NCBI RefSeq assembly: GCF_001982635.1
Contig: NZ_MKFI01000002.1
Coordinates: forward strand, 981,313 to 1,045,312
Direction: 5' to 3'
DNA length: 64,000 bases
Source: Bradyrhizobium mercantei
GTDB taxonomy: Bacteria; Pseudomonadota; Alphaproteobacteria; Rhizobiales; Xanthobacteraceae
In this document: in pieces, positions 17,690-26,321 of the stretch
How the letters are laid out: each line of letters starts with the position of its first letter
How positions within the stretch are numbered: the stretch's first letter is position 1
The notes under the pieces: model-generated
Seen by the model: the letters and a program-made list of their open reading frames with translations, nothing else
Database searches by the model: none
What the model was told of the DNA's origin: nothing
Position numbers and translations under genes: made by a program

Positions 17690-17932
17690 TTCCTAACCTT
17701 GATCTTGTGTCGTTTCTGTCGGGTTCCAAACAGTATCGGTCGGCCGTCGCAGGAGCAACACGCGCGAGTCAAATTGCCGCCGCATTCAAAGACAACCCTG
17801 TCACAGTCGATATTCGCTGAGTGGGGACTCGTCAAAGCGAATGCTCGACGCGGGGTGTTCCGAGTAGAAAATCTGGCCGTCGCGCGCTCTTCGAGCGCAA
17901 CGATGAGTCACGCCCAAGTCTAGGGGAAACGC

Positions 17933-18034
17933 ATGAAGGAAGCCACCAAGAGGGCGGCCTCGGAAGCGCTTGCGCAAATGCTGGCGGTGACGGCGATGCT
18001 CGTCATCGCCAGCGTCATTTTCTACTGGCACTGA
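17933..18034 (+). CDS. Tiny single-pass membrane protein (33 aa)
   Basis: ATG at 17933 follows TAGGGGAAACGC, a good ribosome binding site. The 33 codons begin MKEATKRAASEALAQ, an amphipathic basic stretch, and then run into one hydrophobic helix, MLAVTAMLVIASVIFYWH, ending at TGA 18032-18034. The hydrophobic segment plus leader make a real microprotein plausible, but no family is known. A palindromic repeat starts directly after the stop. Confidence 0.5.
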   Translation: MKEATKRAASEALAQMLAVTAMLVIASVIFYWH

Positions 18035-18035
18035 G

Positions 18036-18079
18036 GCATGATCCCGAAAAGTGTGTAGCGGTTTTTCGGAAAGATCATG
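18036..18079. repeat. Rhizobial palindromic element (GCATGATCCCGAAAAGTG type)
   Basis: GCATGATC at the left pairs with GATCATG at the right, and CCGAAAA pairs with TTTTTCGG inside. It begins right after the stop codon of the 33-codon gene and could serve as its terminator-like hairpin. Similar elements are common between rhizobial genes. Confidence 0.65.
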
Positions 18080-18164
18080 TCTAAACAAGTTATTCGTAAA
18101 CTATGAGGGGCGAGAGCGAACCAGTTCAGCCTGGTGTTGCGTTCTGACCGGATCGTTCAGCCCC

Positions 18165-18524
18165 TCATTTCGCCTTTGCGAAATACGGAACCAGCCGTCC
18201 CGCGAATTGCGTGAAGCGCGCCGAAACCTTGTCGCCGATGGCAAGGTCGTTGTCGCCATGGGCCATCATGCGAAAGCCCTCGTCGGCATCCACGAGCACG
18301 ATGTTATAGGGCACATGCGCCCGCGTTTCCGGCGTCGCGGCACGGCAGACCAGCGACGTCGCATACACCGTCCCTGCCCCGCTCGCGCGATGCTCGGCGA
18401 GGTCAGGCGAGCCGCAGGGGGCGCAGAAGCTGCGGCGGAAATATTGCCGCGCGCCGCAGCCGTTGCAGGTCTGGTAGACGATGGCCTCACTGCCCTTGGT
18501 CCAGTCGGCGATCGGTCCGCTCAT
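18165..18524 (-). CDS. Zn-ribbon / OB-fold protein (DUF35 family)
   Basis: A 119-residue DUF35 protein. The N-terminal rubredoxin-like zinc ribbon has two Cys pairs (CNGCGARQYF and FCAPCGSPD, about residues 20-40). An acyl-CoA-binding OB-fold follows, with GAGTVYATSLV and HVPYNIVLVDADEG. Its start overlaps the end of the thiolase-like gene by four bases (ATGA), so the two are translationally coupled and probably form a complex, as DUF35 proteins do with thiolase-like partners. Confidence 0.88.
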   Translation of the reverse strand: MSGPIADWTKGSEAIVYQTCNGCGARQYFRRSFCAPCGSPDLAEHRASGAGTVYATSLVCRAATPETRAHVPYNIVLVDADEGFRMMAHGDNDLAIGDKVSARFTQFAGRLVPYFAKAK

Positions 18525-19657
18525 CGCACGCGCTCCAGGAACATGCTGACATGCGACGACAGCACGCCGCCGTCACCGTGCAGCAGCGCGACCGAGGCGT
18601 CGCGCACCTGACGATTGTCGGCGCGGCCTGTCATCTGCAGGTGGGTTTCGACCAGATGCGCCATCGCACCGCCGACGCCGCAATGACCGTAGCTGAGCAG
18701 GCCGCCATGGGTGTTGAGCGGCATCTCGCCATCCCGATTGAAATAGCCGGCGCGCACCCGCGCCGCCGCCTCGCCACGCCCGGCGAGACCGAGGTCTTCC
18801 AGCAGCATCGCGAGCGTGATGGTGAAGCTGTCGTAGACCGCGGCGTAACGCACGTCCGGGATCGCGATGCCCGACGCCGCCTTCGCCTTCGCGATCGAAA
18901 TCTCGGCGCCGAGTTCGCTCAGCGCGGGCGCCGCCGTGACGTGCTGATGGGTATGCGCCTGGGCGCAGCCGCGGACGCGCACCCGCTGCTCTCCGGTCGG
19001 CTCGCGGCTGATCACGCAGGCCGCGCCGCCATCGGACACCGGGCAGCAGTCGAGCAGTTTTAGGGGCATCGCCACCGGCTTCGAAGCCATCACGTCGGCC
19101 ACCGTGATCGGATCGTGGAATTGCGCGCCGGGATGCGTCAGTGCGTGCTTGCGCATCAGCACCGCGAACTCGGCGAGGTCCTCCTGCGTGAGCCCGTATT
19201 CATGCATGTAGCGCGTCGCGACCAGGCCGTAATAGGCCGGAATCGTCGGCCCCAGCGTCACCTCGTAATCGGGATGGCCGACCTGGGCCAGCGCCTGGAT
19301 CGAGGCGTCGCGGCTCTGCCCGGTCAGCCGGTTCTCGCCGCCAACCACCAGCACGTGCTTCGCGACGCCGGCATCGACCAGGTGATGCGCCAACATGGTC
19401 ATCGCAAGCCCGGTGGCGCCGCCGACCTGCACGGCATGGGCATAGGACGGGCGGATGCCAAAGTGTTCGGCGAACACGGTCGCCAGCATGATGTGCGGCG
19501 ACACCGTGGAGTAGCCGCACAGGATGCCGTCGATATCGGAGCGCTTCAGCCCGGCATCTGTAATCGCAAGCTCGGCCGCCTTGCTCATCAGGTCGAGCGA
19601 GGACAGGCCGTCATGCTTGCCGTAGGATGTGAGGCCGACGCCGGTGACGAAGCTCAT
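18521..19657 (-). CDS. Thiolase-like protein lacking the nucleophilic Cys (lipid-transfer/aldolase-like)
   Basis: A 378-residue thiolase-fold protein, MSFVTGVGLTSYGKHDGLSS onward. Where true thiolases have the Cys of NxxCxSG, this one reads HAVQVGGATGLAM, so the nucleophile is absent. The C-terminal motif is LSYGHCGVGGAM and retains a His. This pattern, with a coupled DUF35 gene, recalls SCP-x/Ltp-type proteins such as the steroid side-chain aldolase Ltp2 that works with a DUF35 partner. A retro-aldol or Claisen-type cleavage is possible, not shown. Start 19657 has GGGGAGGTGAACAG in front; a start 15 codons upstream is less likely. Confidence 0.82.
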   Translation of the reverse strand: MSFVTGVGLTSYGKHDGLSSLDLMSKAAELAITDAGLKRSDIDGILCGYSTVSPHIMLATVFAEHFGIRPSYAHAVQVGGATGLAMTMLAHHLVDAGVAKHVLVVGGENRLTGQSRDASIQALAQVGHPDYEVTLGPTIPAYYGLVATRYMHEYGLTQEDLAEFAVLMRKHALTHPGAQFHDPITVADVMASKPVAMPLKLLDCCPVSDGGAACVISREPTGEQRVRVRGCAQAHTHQHVTAAPALSELGAEISIAKAKAASGIAIPDVRYAAVYDSFTITLAMLLEDLGLAGRGEAAARVRAGYFNRDGEMPLNTHGGLLSYGHCGVGGAMAHLVETHLQMTGRADNRQVRDASVALLHGDGGVLSSHVSMFLERVR

Positions 19658-19666
19658 CTGTTCACC

Positions 19667-19784
<118 letters not shown>

Positions 19785-19820
19785 AAAAGACAACGATGTG
19801 GCTGCGCGGGCCCATTCTCA

Positions 19821-20987
19821 TCAATACGACTTCGGAAGGCCGAGCACCTTCTCGCCGATGAAGCTGAGGATGAGCTGAGGGCTGATCGGCGCGATGCGCG
19901 GGATCAGCGATTCCCGCAAGTAGCGCTCGACGTGATACTCCTTGGCGTATCCGAAGCCGCCATGGGTCATCACCGCCTGCTCGCAGGCATGGAAGCCGGC
20001 TTCCGCCGCGAGATATTTTGCCGCGTTCGCGGCCGGGCCGCACGGCAGGTTCTGGTCGTATTGCCAGCCGGCGCGCAGCACCATCAGCCAGGCCGCCTCG
20101 AGCTCCATCCAGCACTTCGCCAGCGGATGCTGGATCGCCTGGTTCATGCCGATCGGGCGGTTGAACACGATGCGGCCCTTGGCGTATTCCGACGCCCGCT
20201 TCAGCGCGATCTGGCCGAGGCCGACGGCTTCGGCCGCGATCAGGATGCGCTCCGGGTTCATGCCGTGCAGGATGTATTCGAAGCCGCGGCCCTCCTCGCC
20301 GATCCGGTCCTCGACCGGAATTTCAAAGTTCTCGAAGAACAGCTCGTTGGAGTCGACGGGCTTGCGGCCCATCTTCTCGATCTCGTGCACGGTGACGCGC
20401 TTGCGATCGAAATCGGTGTAGAACAGGCTGAGGCCGTGGGTCGGGCTCTTCACCTCCTCCAGCGGTGTGGTGCGCGCGAGCAGCAGGATCTTGTTGGCGA
20501 CCTGCGCAGTCGAGATCCACACCTTCTGGCCGTTGACGATGTATTTGTCGCCCTGGCGCACCGCGCGGGTCTTGAGCTGCGTGGTGTTGAGGCCGGTGTT
20601 CGGCTCGGTCACCGCGAAGCAGGACTTGTCGCGGCCGTCGATGATCGGCGGCAGCATGCGCTGGCACTGCTGCTTGGTGCCGAACACCACCACCGGGTTG
20701 AGCCCGAACACGTTCATATGCACGGCGGAGGCGCCGGACATGCCGGCGCCGGATTCCGAGATCGTGCGCATCATGATCGCAGCATCGGTGATGCCGAGCC
20801 CGGAGCCGCCATATTCCTCGGGGATGCAGATGCCGAGCCAGCCGGCATCCGCCAGCGCGCGGTGGAAGTCGGCCGGATAGCCGCCCTCCTTGTCCTTCTT
20901 CAGCCAGTAGGCCTCGTCAAAGCGCGAGCAGATTTTTGCCACCGCATCGCGGATCGATTCCTGGTTGGCGGAGAGTGCGAAATCCAT
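19821..20987 (-). CDS. Acyl-CoA dehydrogenase family protein
   Basis: A 388-residue flavoprotein of the acyl-CoA dehydrogenase fold. The N-terminal helices (MDFALSANQESIRDAVAKIC) lead to the middle-domain FAD/substrate strand CFAVTEPNTGLNTTQLKTRA and KVWISTAQVA. The C-terminal helices end HGGFGYAKEYHVERYLRES. The segment that usually carries the catalytic Glu (IYEGTSEIQ-like) reads RIAPISPQLIL, so the base must lie elsewhere or the reaction differs. It would oxidise an acyl-CoA at the alpha-beta bond with electrons to ETF. It lies 10 bases downstream of the CoA-transferase gene on the same strand and is probably co-transcribed with it. Confidence 0.9.
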   Translation of the reverse strand: MDFALSANQESIRDAVAKICSRFDEAYWLKKDKEGGYPADFHRALADAGWLGICIPEEYGGSGLGITDAAIMMRTISESGAGMSGASAVHMNVFGLNPVVVFGTKQQCQRMLPPIIDGRDKSCFAVTEPNTGLNTTQLKTRAVRQGDKYIVNGQKVWISTAQVANKILLLARTTPLEEVKSPTHGLSLFYTDFDRKRVTVHEIEKMGRKPVDSNELFFENFEIPVEDRIGEEGRGFEYILHGMNPERILIAAEAVGLGQIALKRASEYAKGRIVFNRPIGMNQAIQHPLAKCWMELEAAWLMVLRAGWQYDQNLPCGPAANAAKYLAAEAGFHACEQAVMTHGGFGYAKEYHVERYLRESLIPRIAPISPQLILSFIGEKVLGLPKSY

Positions 20988-20997
20988 CTGTCGTCTC

Positions 20998-22197
20998 CTA
21001 TGCCTTCAGCGCCTTGGCCGCGCCGTCGCGCACCATCGCCGCGATCTCGTCCGCCGAGAAACCGGCCTCGCGCAAGATCGCTTCACTGTGCTCGCCGAGC
21101 CGCGGCGCCAGCCGGTTCGGCTCGACCTTGGTCTCCGACCACCGCGCCGACGGCGTCATGCTGCGGATACGGCCTTCGGTCGGATGCTCGACCACCGGGA
21201 AGACGCCGGTCGCGACCATATGCGGGTCTTCCAGCAGGCTCTCGAGATCGTGCATCGGCATGACAGGCACGTCGGCCTTCTCGAGGATCTCGTTCCACTC
21301 GGCCGTGGTTTTGGTCAGCAGGATGCGCGCCAGCTCGGCATAGACCACATCGATGTTGGTGGCGCGGCCGGCGAAGGTCGCGAATTTCGGATCGCTGCGC
21401 AGATCGTCGCGCCCGGTCGCTTTGAAGAAATTCTCCCACTGCTTGTCGTTGTAGACGATCACGCAGATATAGCCGTCCTGTGTCTTGTACGGCCGCCGGT
21501 CCGGCGAAAGGTGGCGCGCATAGCCGCCCTTGTCGAGCGGCGGATCGTAGGTCAACCCGCCCATGTGATCGCCCATGACGAAGCCGGCCATGGTCTCGAA
21601 CATCGGAATGTCGACGCGCTGCCCCTGCCCGGTGCGGTCGCGGTGCACCAGGCTCGCGCAGATCGCACCGACCGCGGTGAGGCCGACGATGCGATCGACC
21701 AGCGCATTCGGCACGTAGCGCGGCACGCCGTCCGAGGTCTGCGCCATCAGCGCCGGCAGCGCGGTCGCGCCCTGGATCAGGTCGTCATAGGCGGGCTTGG
21801 CGGCATACGGCCCTTCCTGGCCGAAGCCGAACACGCCGGCATAGATCAGCCGCGGATTGACCTCGGCGACGACGTCGTAACCGAGCTGCAGCCGCGCCAT
21901 CGCCTGCGGGCGCACATTGTAGACCAGCACGTCGGCTTTCGCGATCAGCCGCAGCACGGCTTCGCGCCCGGCCGGCTTCTTCAGATCGAGGCAGATCGAG
22001 CGCTTGCTGCGGTTGGTGTTGAGGAATACCGGTCCCATGCCGGGATGCCGGGTCGGACCGATCTGCCGCGTGACGTCGCCGTCGGGCGATTCCACCTTGA
22101 TGACGTCGGCGCCGTAGTCGCCAAGCATCTGCGTGGCATAGGGGCCCATCAGCACGGTCGTCATGTCCACGACCTTGATGCCCTGCAACGGTCCCAT
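20998..22197 (-). CDS. CaiB/BaiF (class III) CoA-transferase
   Basis: A 399-residue class III CoA-transferase with the interlocked-dimer fold. It starts MGPLQGIKVVDMTTVLMGPYATQ and has YGADVIKVESPDGD, FLNTNRSKRSICLDLKK and GFGQEGPYAAKPAYDDLIQG. An Asp in NALVDRIVGLTAVG fits the catalytic aspartate. It moves CoA between carboxylic acids, possibly activating the substrate of the cluster. It is the first gene of a close pair with the acyl-CoA dehydrogenase. The acid is unknown. Confidence 0.9.
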   Translation of the reverse strand: MGPLQGIKVVDMTTVLMGPYATQMLGDYGADVIKVESPDGDVTRQIGPTRHPGMGPVFLNTNRSKRSICLDLKKPAGREAVLRLIAKADVLVYNVRPQAMARLQLGYDVVAEVNPRLIYAGVFGFGQEGPYAAKPAYDDLIQGATALPALMAQTSDGVPRYVPNALVDRIVGLTAVGAICASLVHRDRTGQGQRVDIPMFETMAGFVMGDHMGGLTYDPPLDKGGYARHLSPDRRPYKTQDGYICVIVYNDKQWENFFKATGRDDLRSDPKFATFAGRATNIDVVYAELARILLTKTTAEWNEILEKADVPVMPMHDLESLLEDPHMVATGVFPVVEHPTEGRIRSMTPSARWSETKVEPNRLAPRLGEHSEAILREAGFSADEIAAMVRDGAAKALKA

Positions 22198-22360
22198 CGT
22201 CCTGCTCGCTCCCCGGCTGTTCTGGATTGAAGCCTAGTAACGGGAGGTCTTTGCCGAGATCAAGCTGCGCCGGGCGTATGGGCGTATGCGCGCCGGCGGC
22301 CGGGCCGTTTCCGCGCGGCGGAACGCGGGCTAAGCGCACCCGCCGCCGTTCGAACTCCAG

Positions 22361-22561
22361 TCACTGCCCGGTCATCGCCTCGCGCGCCTTCAGGAGCTTT
22401 TCCAGTTCCGCGTTCTGCTGCTCGAGCCGCTCGGCGATGCGTTCCTCGACTTCGGCACCCGCGGCGCCTGCGGCCTGCTCGATCAGCTGCCTGATGTTGT
22501 CCCGGAGGATCGCGATGCGATCGTTCACTTCCGACAGCGACAGCGACGTCTCGATTCCCAT
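22361..22561 (-). CDS. Small coiled-coil protein (66 aa), unknown function
   Basis: ATG 22561 follows GGGAGAACGGACC. The 66 residues, MGIETSLSLSEVNDRIAILR then a charged heptad-rich helix EVEERIAERLEQQNAELEKL, predict a parallel coiled coil. The composition is non-random and the start well placed. No family is recognised. It lies between the acyl-CoA synthetase and the CoA-transferase on the same strand, so it may be transcribed with them, but it need not be functionally linked. Confidence 0.65.
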   Translation of the reverse strand: MGIETSLSLSEVNDRIAILRDNIRQLIEQAAGAAGAEVEERIAERLEQQNAELEKLLKAREAMTGQ

Positions 22562-22704
22562 GGTCCGTTCTCCCGGTGGCGGGCGCGGACAGCTTAGCGC
22601 GACGGAAGGCGGCGGCCTATCCCTTAACCGCTCTGGTGACCCCAATCCCTCCGTTGCATGGAGTTGTTTTCGATGTTTTCGATTCAACCCGGCCTCATCG
22701 CGCC

Positions 22705-24243
22705 TTAGCCCACGCCTTTGGCCATCATTTCCCGCAACGCGGTCTTCAGCACCTTGCCGTAATTGTTCTTCGGCAGGGCCTCGAGATAGACGTAGCGCTT
22801 CGGCCGCTTGAAGCGGGCGATCGCGGCGAGGCAATGCGCGTCGAGCTTGCCGTCATCGGCGCTGGCGCCGTCCTCCAGCACGACGCAGGCGACGACGATC
22901 TCGCCCCACTCCGGATCGGGCACACCGATCGCCGAGACTTCACGGACGTCCGGATGGGTCAACAGGGCTTCCTCGACCTCGCGCGGATAGATGTTGGTGC
23001 CGCCGGAGATGATCACGTCCTTGGAGCGGTCCGACAGCGTCAGGAAGCCGTCGGCATCGAGCCGGCCGACATCGCCGGTGTGCAGCCAGCCATCCCTGAG
23101 CGTCTCGGCATTGGCCTTCGGATTGTTCCAGTAGCCGAGCATCACGGTTAAGCCCTTGACCTCGATCTCGCCGGTCTCGCCTGCGGGCAGTGGCGTGCCG
23201 TCCTTGCCGGTGATGCGCACGGTGACCACGCTCTGCGCGGTGCCGACCGAGGCCAGCCGCTCCAGATAGCGCGGATGATCGCTTGCGCGGTGCCAGTCGC
23301 GCGACAGCGCCGTGATCGTCATCGGCGACTCGCCCTGGCCGTAGATCTGCACGAAGCGCTGGCCCATGGTCGCCATGGCGTCGCGGATGTCGGCGGTGTA
23401 CATCGGACCGCCGCCATAGATGATGGTGCGCAGGCCATCGCCGTTCTCGCCGCGCTTCCTGGCGGCATCGACCAGGCGGCGCACCATGGTCGGAGCCGCG
23501 AACATCACGACATTGTCGAGTTGGCGGCCGAGATTGAGCACCTCGTCCGGATCGAAGCCGCCGGACTCGGGAATGACATGCCGGCCGCCCATGCGGACAT
23601 GCGGGAAGTTGTAGAGCCCTGCGCCATGCGAGATCGGCGCCGCGTAGAGCGAGGCATCGTTGGGCGTCGCCGGGTCGACGTCGGCGAGATAGCACAGCGA
23701 CATCGCCAGCAGATTGCCGTGGCTCAGCATCACGCCCTTGGGACGGCCTGTCGTGCCTGATGTGTAGAACAGCCACGCCAGATCATTGGTTTCGCGCGGC
23801 AACGGTGCTGGCGCGCCCTCGCCGCTTCGCATCGCCTTGTAGGCGGCGCTGTCGAGCGACAGCATGGTCATGCCGGCGGGGCAGTCGTCCTTCGCTTCGC
23901 TCAATGCTGCAATCGTGTCATCGGAGACGAAAGCGAGCTTGGCACCGCCATTGCCGCAGATCCACGCCGCCTCGCGGCCATGCAGCTTGGCATTGATCGG
24001 GATCGCGGCGGCGCCGATCCACCAGATGCCGTAGAGGCATTCGAGATACTGCGTGCAATTGGTGGCAAACAGCGCGATCCGGTCGCCGGCGGCGACCCCG
24101 TGATCGCGCGCCAGCGCCGCCCCGATCGAGGCGGCGCGGCGGGCAAAGGTCGCGTAGTCGGCGTCGAGGTCGAAGCCGGTCAGCAGCGCCGGCGCGTCGG
24201 GTCGCGCCCGCGCCGTCGCCGCCAGCCATTCGGCAATGTTCAT
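22705..24243 (-). CDS. Acyl-CoA synthetase (class I AMP-forming)
   Basis: A 512-residue adenylate-forming enzyme. The phosphate loop is YTSGTTGRPKGVMLSHGN and the A5-like motif is QIYGQGESPMT. DGWLHTGDVGRLDADGFL and the hinge DRSKDVIISGGTNIYP-EVE follow, and the C-terminal Lys is in LPKNNYGKVLKTALRE. It activates a carboxylic acid to its acyl-CoA with ATP. Start MNIAEWLAATARARP at 24243 was preferred over an upstream ATG six codons earlier because a GGGG-type binding site precedes it. It probably supplies the CoA ester for the cluster; the substrate is unknown. Confidence 0.92.
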   Translation of the reverse strand: MNIAEWLAATARARPDAPALLTGFDLDADYATFARRAASIGAALARDHGVAAGDRIALFATNCTQYLECLYGIWWIGAAAIPINAKLHGREAAWICGNGGAKLAFVSDDTIAALSEAKDDCPAGMTMLSLDSAAYKAMRSGEGAPAPLPRETNDLAWLFYTSGTTGRPKGVMLSHGNLLAMSLCYLADVDPATPNDASLYAAPISHGAGLYNFPHVRMGGRHVIPESGGFDPDEVLNLGRQLDNVVMFAAPTMVRRLVDAARKRGENGDGLRTIIYGGGPMYTADIRDAMATMGQRFVQIYGQGESPMTITALSRDWHRASDHPRYLERLASVGTAQSVVTVRITGKDGTPLPAGETGEIEVKGLTVMLGYWNNPKANAETLRDGWLHTGDVGRLDADGFLTLSDRSKDVIISGGTNIYPREVEEALLTHPDVREVSAIGVPDPEWGEIVVACVVLEDGASADDGKLDAHCLAAIARFKRPKRYVYLEALPKNNYGKVLKTALREMMAKGVG

Positions 24244-24264
24244 CGCGGTAGCCCCAAGCAAACT

Positions 24265-24353
24265 GTCATGCCCGGGCTTGACCCGGGCATCTACGTCTTT
24301 GGTGCCACATAAGGAAGAAAGACGTGGATGGCCGGGTCAAGCCCGGCCATGAC
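24265..24353. repeat. Intergenic inverted repeat (GTCATGCCCGGGCTTGACC family)
   Basis: Starts GTCATGCCCGGGCTTGACCC and ends GGGTCAAGCCCGGCCATGAC, with inner TACGTCTT/AAGACGT arms. It is close to the copy at 17025 and lies between two same-strand genes, so it interrupts rather than ends the cluster. Confidence 0.8.
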
Positions 24354-24371
24354 GAACGGAGAGAATGTCGC

Positions 24372-25541
24372 CTACTTCGCCGGCTCGAGGATCGAGACGT
24401 AGTTGGCGACCGCAGCGCCGCCCATGTTGAAGATGCCGCCGATCTGCGGGTTCTTGAGCTGCATGCCCTCGGGCGCCTGCCCGGTGAGCTGCATCGCGGT
24501 CATCACATGCATCGAGACGCCGGTGGCGCCGATCGGATGGCCCTTGGCCTTGAGGCCACCGGACGGATTGACCGGCAGCTTGCCGTCCTTCTGGGTCCAG
24601 CCTTCCATGATCGCGCGTGCGCCCTGGCCCTTCGGCGTCAGGCCCATCGCTTCATATTCGATCAGCTCGGCCACCGTGAAGCAGTCGTGGGTCTCGACGA
24701 AGGAGAGATCGGAGAGTTTGAGGCCGGCCTTGTCCAGCGCGCGCTGCCAGGCGGTGGTGCAGCCTTCGAACTGCAGGATGTCGCGCTTCGACATCGGCAG
24801 GAAATCCTGCGCATGCGCAGTGGCGCGGATGTTCACCGCCTTGCCCATGGATTTGGCGGTCTCGGCATCGGTCAGTACCAGCGCCGCGGCGCCGTCGGAC
24901 ACCAGCGAGCAATCGGTGCGCTTCAGGGGACCGGCGACAAACGGGTTCTTGTCACTCTCGGCGCGGCAGAACTCGAAGCCGAAATCCTTGCGCATCTGCG
25001 CGTAGGGATTGGCGACGCCGTTCTTGTGGTTCTTGGCGGCGATCATCGCCAGCGCATCCGACTGGTCGCCGTATTTCTGGAAATAGGCCTGCGCGATCTT
25101 GCCGAACACGCCGGCGAAGCCGCCGACCGTGTCGCCGTCCTCGGGCAGATACGACGCCTTCAGGAGGTTCTTGCCGATCTCCGGGCCCGGCGTCTTGGTC
25201 ATTTGCTCGACGCCGACCACCAGCACGATCTTCGCGGCACCGGCCTCGATGGCGCGGATGCCCTGGTGCACGGCGGCCGATCCGGTGGCGCAGGCGTTCT
25301 CGACGCGGGTCGTCGGTTTGAAGCGCAGCGCGGGATTGGCCTGCAGCACCAGCGAAGCCGTGAAATCCTGCGGCGAGAAGCCGGCGTTGAAATGGCCGAG
25401 CATGATCTCGTCGACGTCGGATGCGGTGATGCCGGCGTCAGCCAGCGCCTCGTTGGCGACCTTGACCACGAGACCTTCAACGGTCTCTGCGTCGAATTTT
25501 CCGAATGGCGTGTGCGCCCAACCCACGATGCTGGCGGTCAT
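24372..25541 (-). CDS. Thiolase family protein (acetyl-CoA acetyltransferase-like)
   Basis: A 389-residue thiolase of the SCP2/Ltp-like branch. The nucleophile motif ENACATGSAAVHQG (Cys about 84), FVETHDCFTVAELIEYEAMG and KAKGHPIGATGVSMH with the catalytic His are all intact. It could release acetyl-CoA or propionyl-CoA at the end of the pathway encoded by the cluster. It is the most upstream gene of the minus-strand CoA cluster. The repeat at 25584 separates it from the sugar-acid operon. Confidence 0.9.
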   Translation of the reverse strand: MTASIVGWAHTPFGKFDAETVEGLVVKVANEALADAGITASDVDEIMLGHFNAGFSPQDFTASLVLQANPALRFKPTTRVENACATGSAAVHQGIRAIEAGAAKIVLVVGVEQMTKTPGPEIGKNLLKASYLPEDGDTVGGFAGVFGKIAQAYFQKYGDQSDALAMIAAKNHKNGVANPYAQMRKDFGFEFCRAESDKNPFVAGPLKRTDCSLVSDGAAALVLTDAETAKSMGKAVNIRATAHAQDFLPMSKRDILQFEGCTTAWQRALDKAGLKLSDLSFVETHDCFTVAELIEYEAMGLTPKGQGARAIMEGWTQKDGKLPVNPSGGLKAKGHPIGATGVSMHVMTAMQLTGQAPEGMQLKNPQIGGIFNMGGAAVANYVSILEPAK

Positions 25542-25583
25542 GGCCGTATCTCCCTGTTCCTGTTCAGGGAGTTATGTAGCGTA

Positions 25584-25658
25584 TCTTCGTAGCGTTTTCG
25601 AGCGAAGTGGATACCGGTTCGCGTCAAGAAAACGCGTCAAAATGAGAATCTAGAACCC
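25584..25658. repeat. Rhizobial palindromic element (RIME-like)
   Basis: The stretch GCGTTTTCGAGCGAAGTGGA and AAGAAAACGCGTCAAAA, then GAATCTAGA, is typical of RIME-type mosaic repeats of rhizobia, with GCGTTTTC and GAAAACGC as inverted arms. It marks the boundary between the CoA cluster and the sugar-acid operon, and it lies just past the end of the KDPG aldolase gene. Confidence 0.65.
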
Positions 25659-25670
25659 CGGTGCGGGATT

Positions 25671-26321
25671 CTAGACGCCTTTCAGCGTTTTCATCGCCTT
25701 CGCGCACATGGCCGTTATGCCGGCCCAGTTGCCGGCGCGGATATCGGCCGCCGGGCACAGCCAGGAGCCGCCGACCGCCAGCACATTGGGCTCGGCGAGC
25801 CAGGTCGCCGCATTGGCCTCGCCGATCCCACCGGTCGGGCAGACCCTGACCTGCGGGAACGGACCGGCCAGCGCGCGCAGTGCCTTGATACCGCCGGCCT
25901 GCTCGGCGGGGAAGAATTTGACGACGTCGAAGCCGTGCGCCAGCGCCTGCATCAACTCGGATGCGGTCGCGATCCCCGGCGCGAAGGGCAGCCGGCTGGC
26001 GGCGACCGCCTTCAGCAGCTCGGGGGTCGCGCCCGGGCTGATGCCGAACCGCGCACCGAGCGCCTCGGCGCGCGCCAGATCGCCGGCATTGAGGATCGTG
26101 CCGATCCCGACCACCGCATCGGGCACCTCGGCGATGATGGCCTTTGCGGCATCGACCGCGACCGGCGTCCGCAGCGTCACCTCGAGCGTGCGCACGCCGC
26201 CGGCGACGAGCGCTTTGGCCAGCGGCACCGCGTCGGCAAGCCGCTCGATGGTCAGCACCGGGATCACGGTGGCCTGGCGGATCAGCTCGGCGATCTGGTC
26301 CTGCTTTGATGTCGTGGTCAT
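25671..26321 (-). CDS. eda: 2-dehydro-3-deoxy-phosphogluconate (KDPG) aldolase
   Basis: A 216-residue class I aldolase, standard length for KDPG/KHG aldolases. It has VIPVLTIERLADAVPLAKAL near the N-terminus, VGIGTILNAGDLARAEALGA, and the Schiff-base Lys in FDVVKFFPAEQAGG, followed by VCPTGGIGEAN. It splits 2-keto-3-deoxy-6-phosphosugar acids into pyruvate and an aldehyde such as glyceraldehyde-3-phosphate. Start 26321 overlaps the stop of the upstream kinase gene by four bases, so the two steps are translationally coupled. It is the last gene of the seven-gene operon. Confidence 0.93.
   Translation of the reverse strand: MTTTSKQDQIAELIRQATVIPVLTIERLADAVPLAKALVAGGVRTLEVTLRTPVAVDAAKAIIAEVPDAVVGIGTILNAGDLARAEALGARFGISPGATPELLKAVAASRLPFAPGIATASELMQALAHGFDVVKFFPAEQAGGIKALRALAGPFPQVRVCPTGGIGEANAATWLAEPNVLAVGGSWLCPAADIRAGNWAGITAMCAKAMKTLKGV

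Noticed and set aside
18521-19657. Ordinary acetyl-CoA acetyltransferase
   Set aside because: The nucleophilic Cys position is replaced (HAVQVGGATG), so plain thiolysis cannot be assumed.
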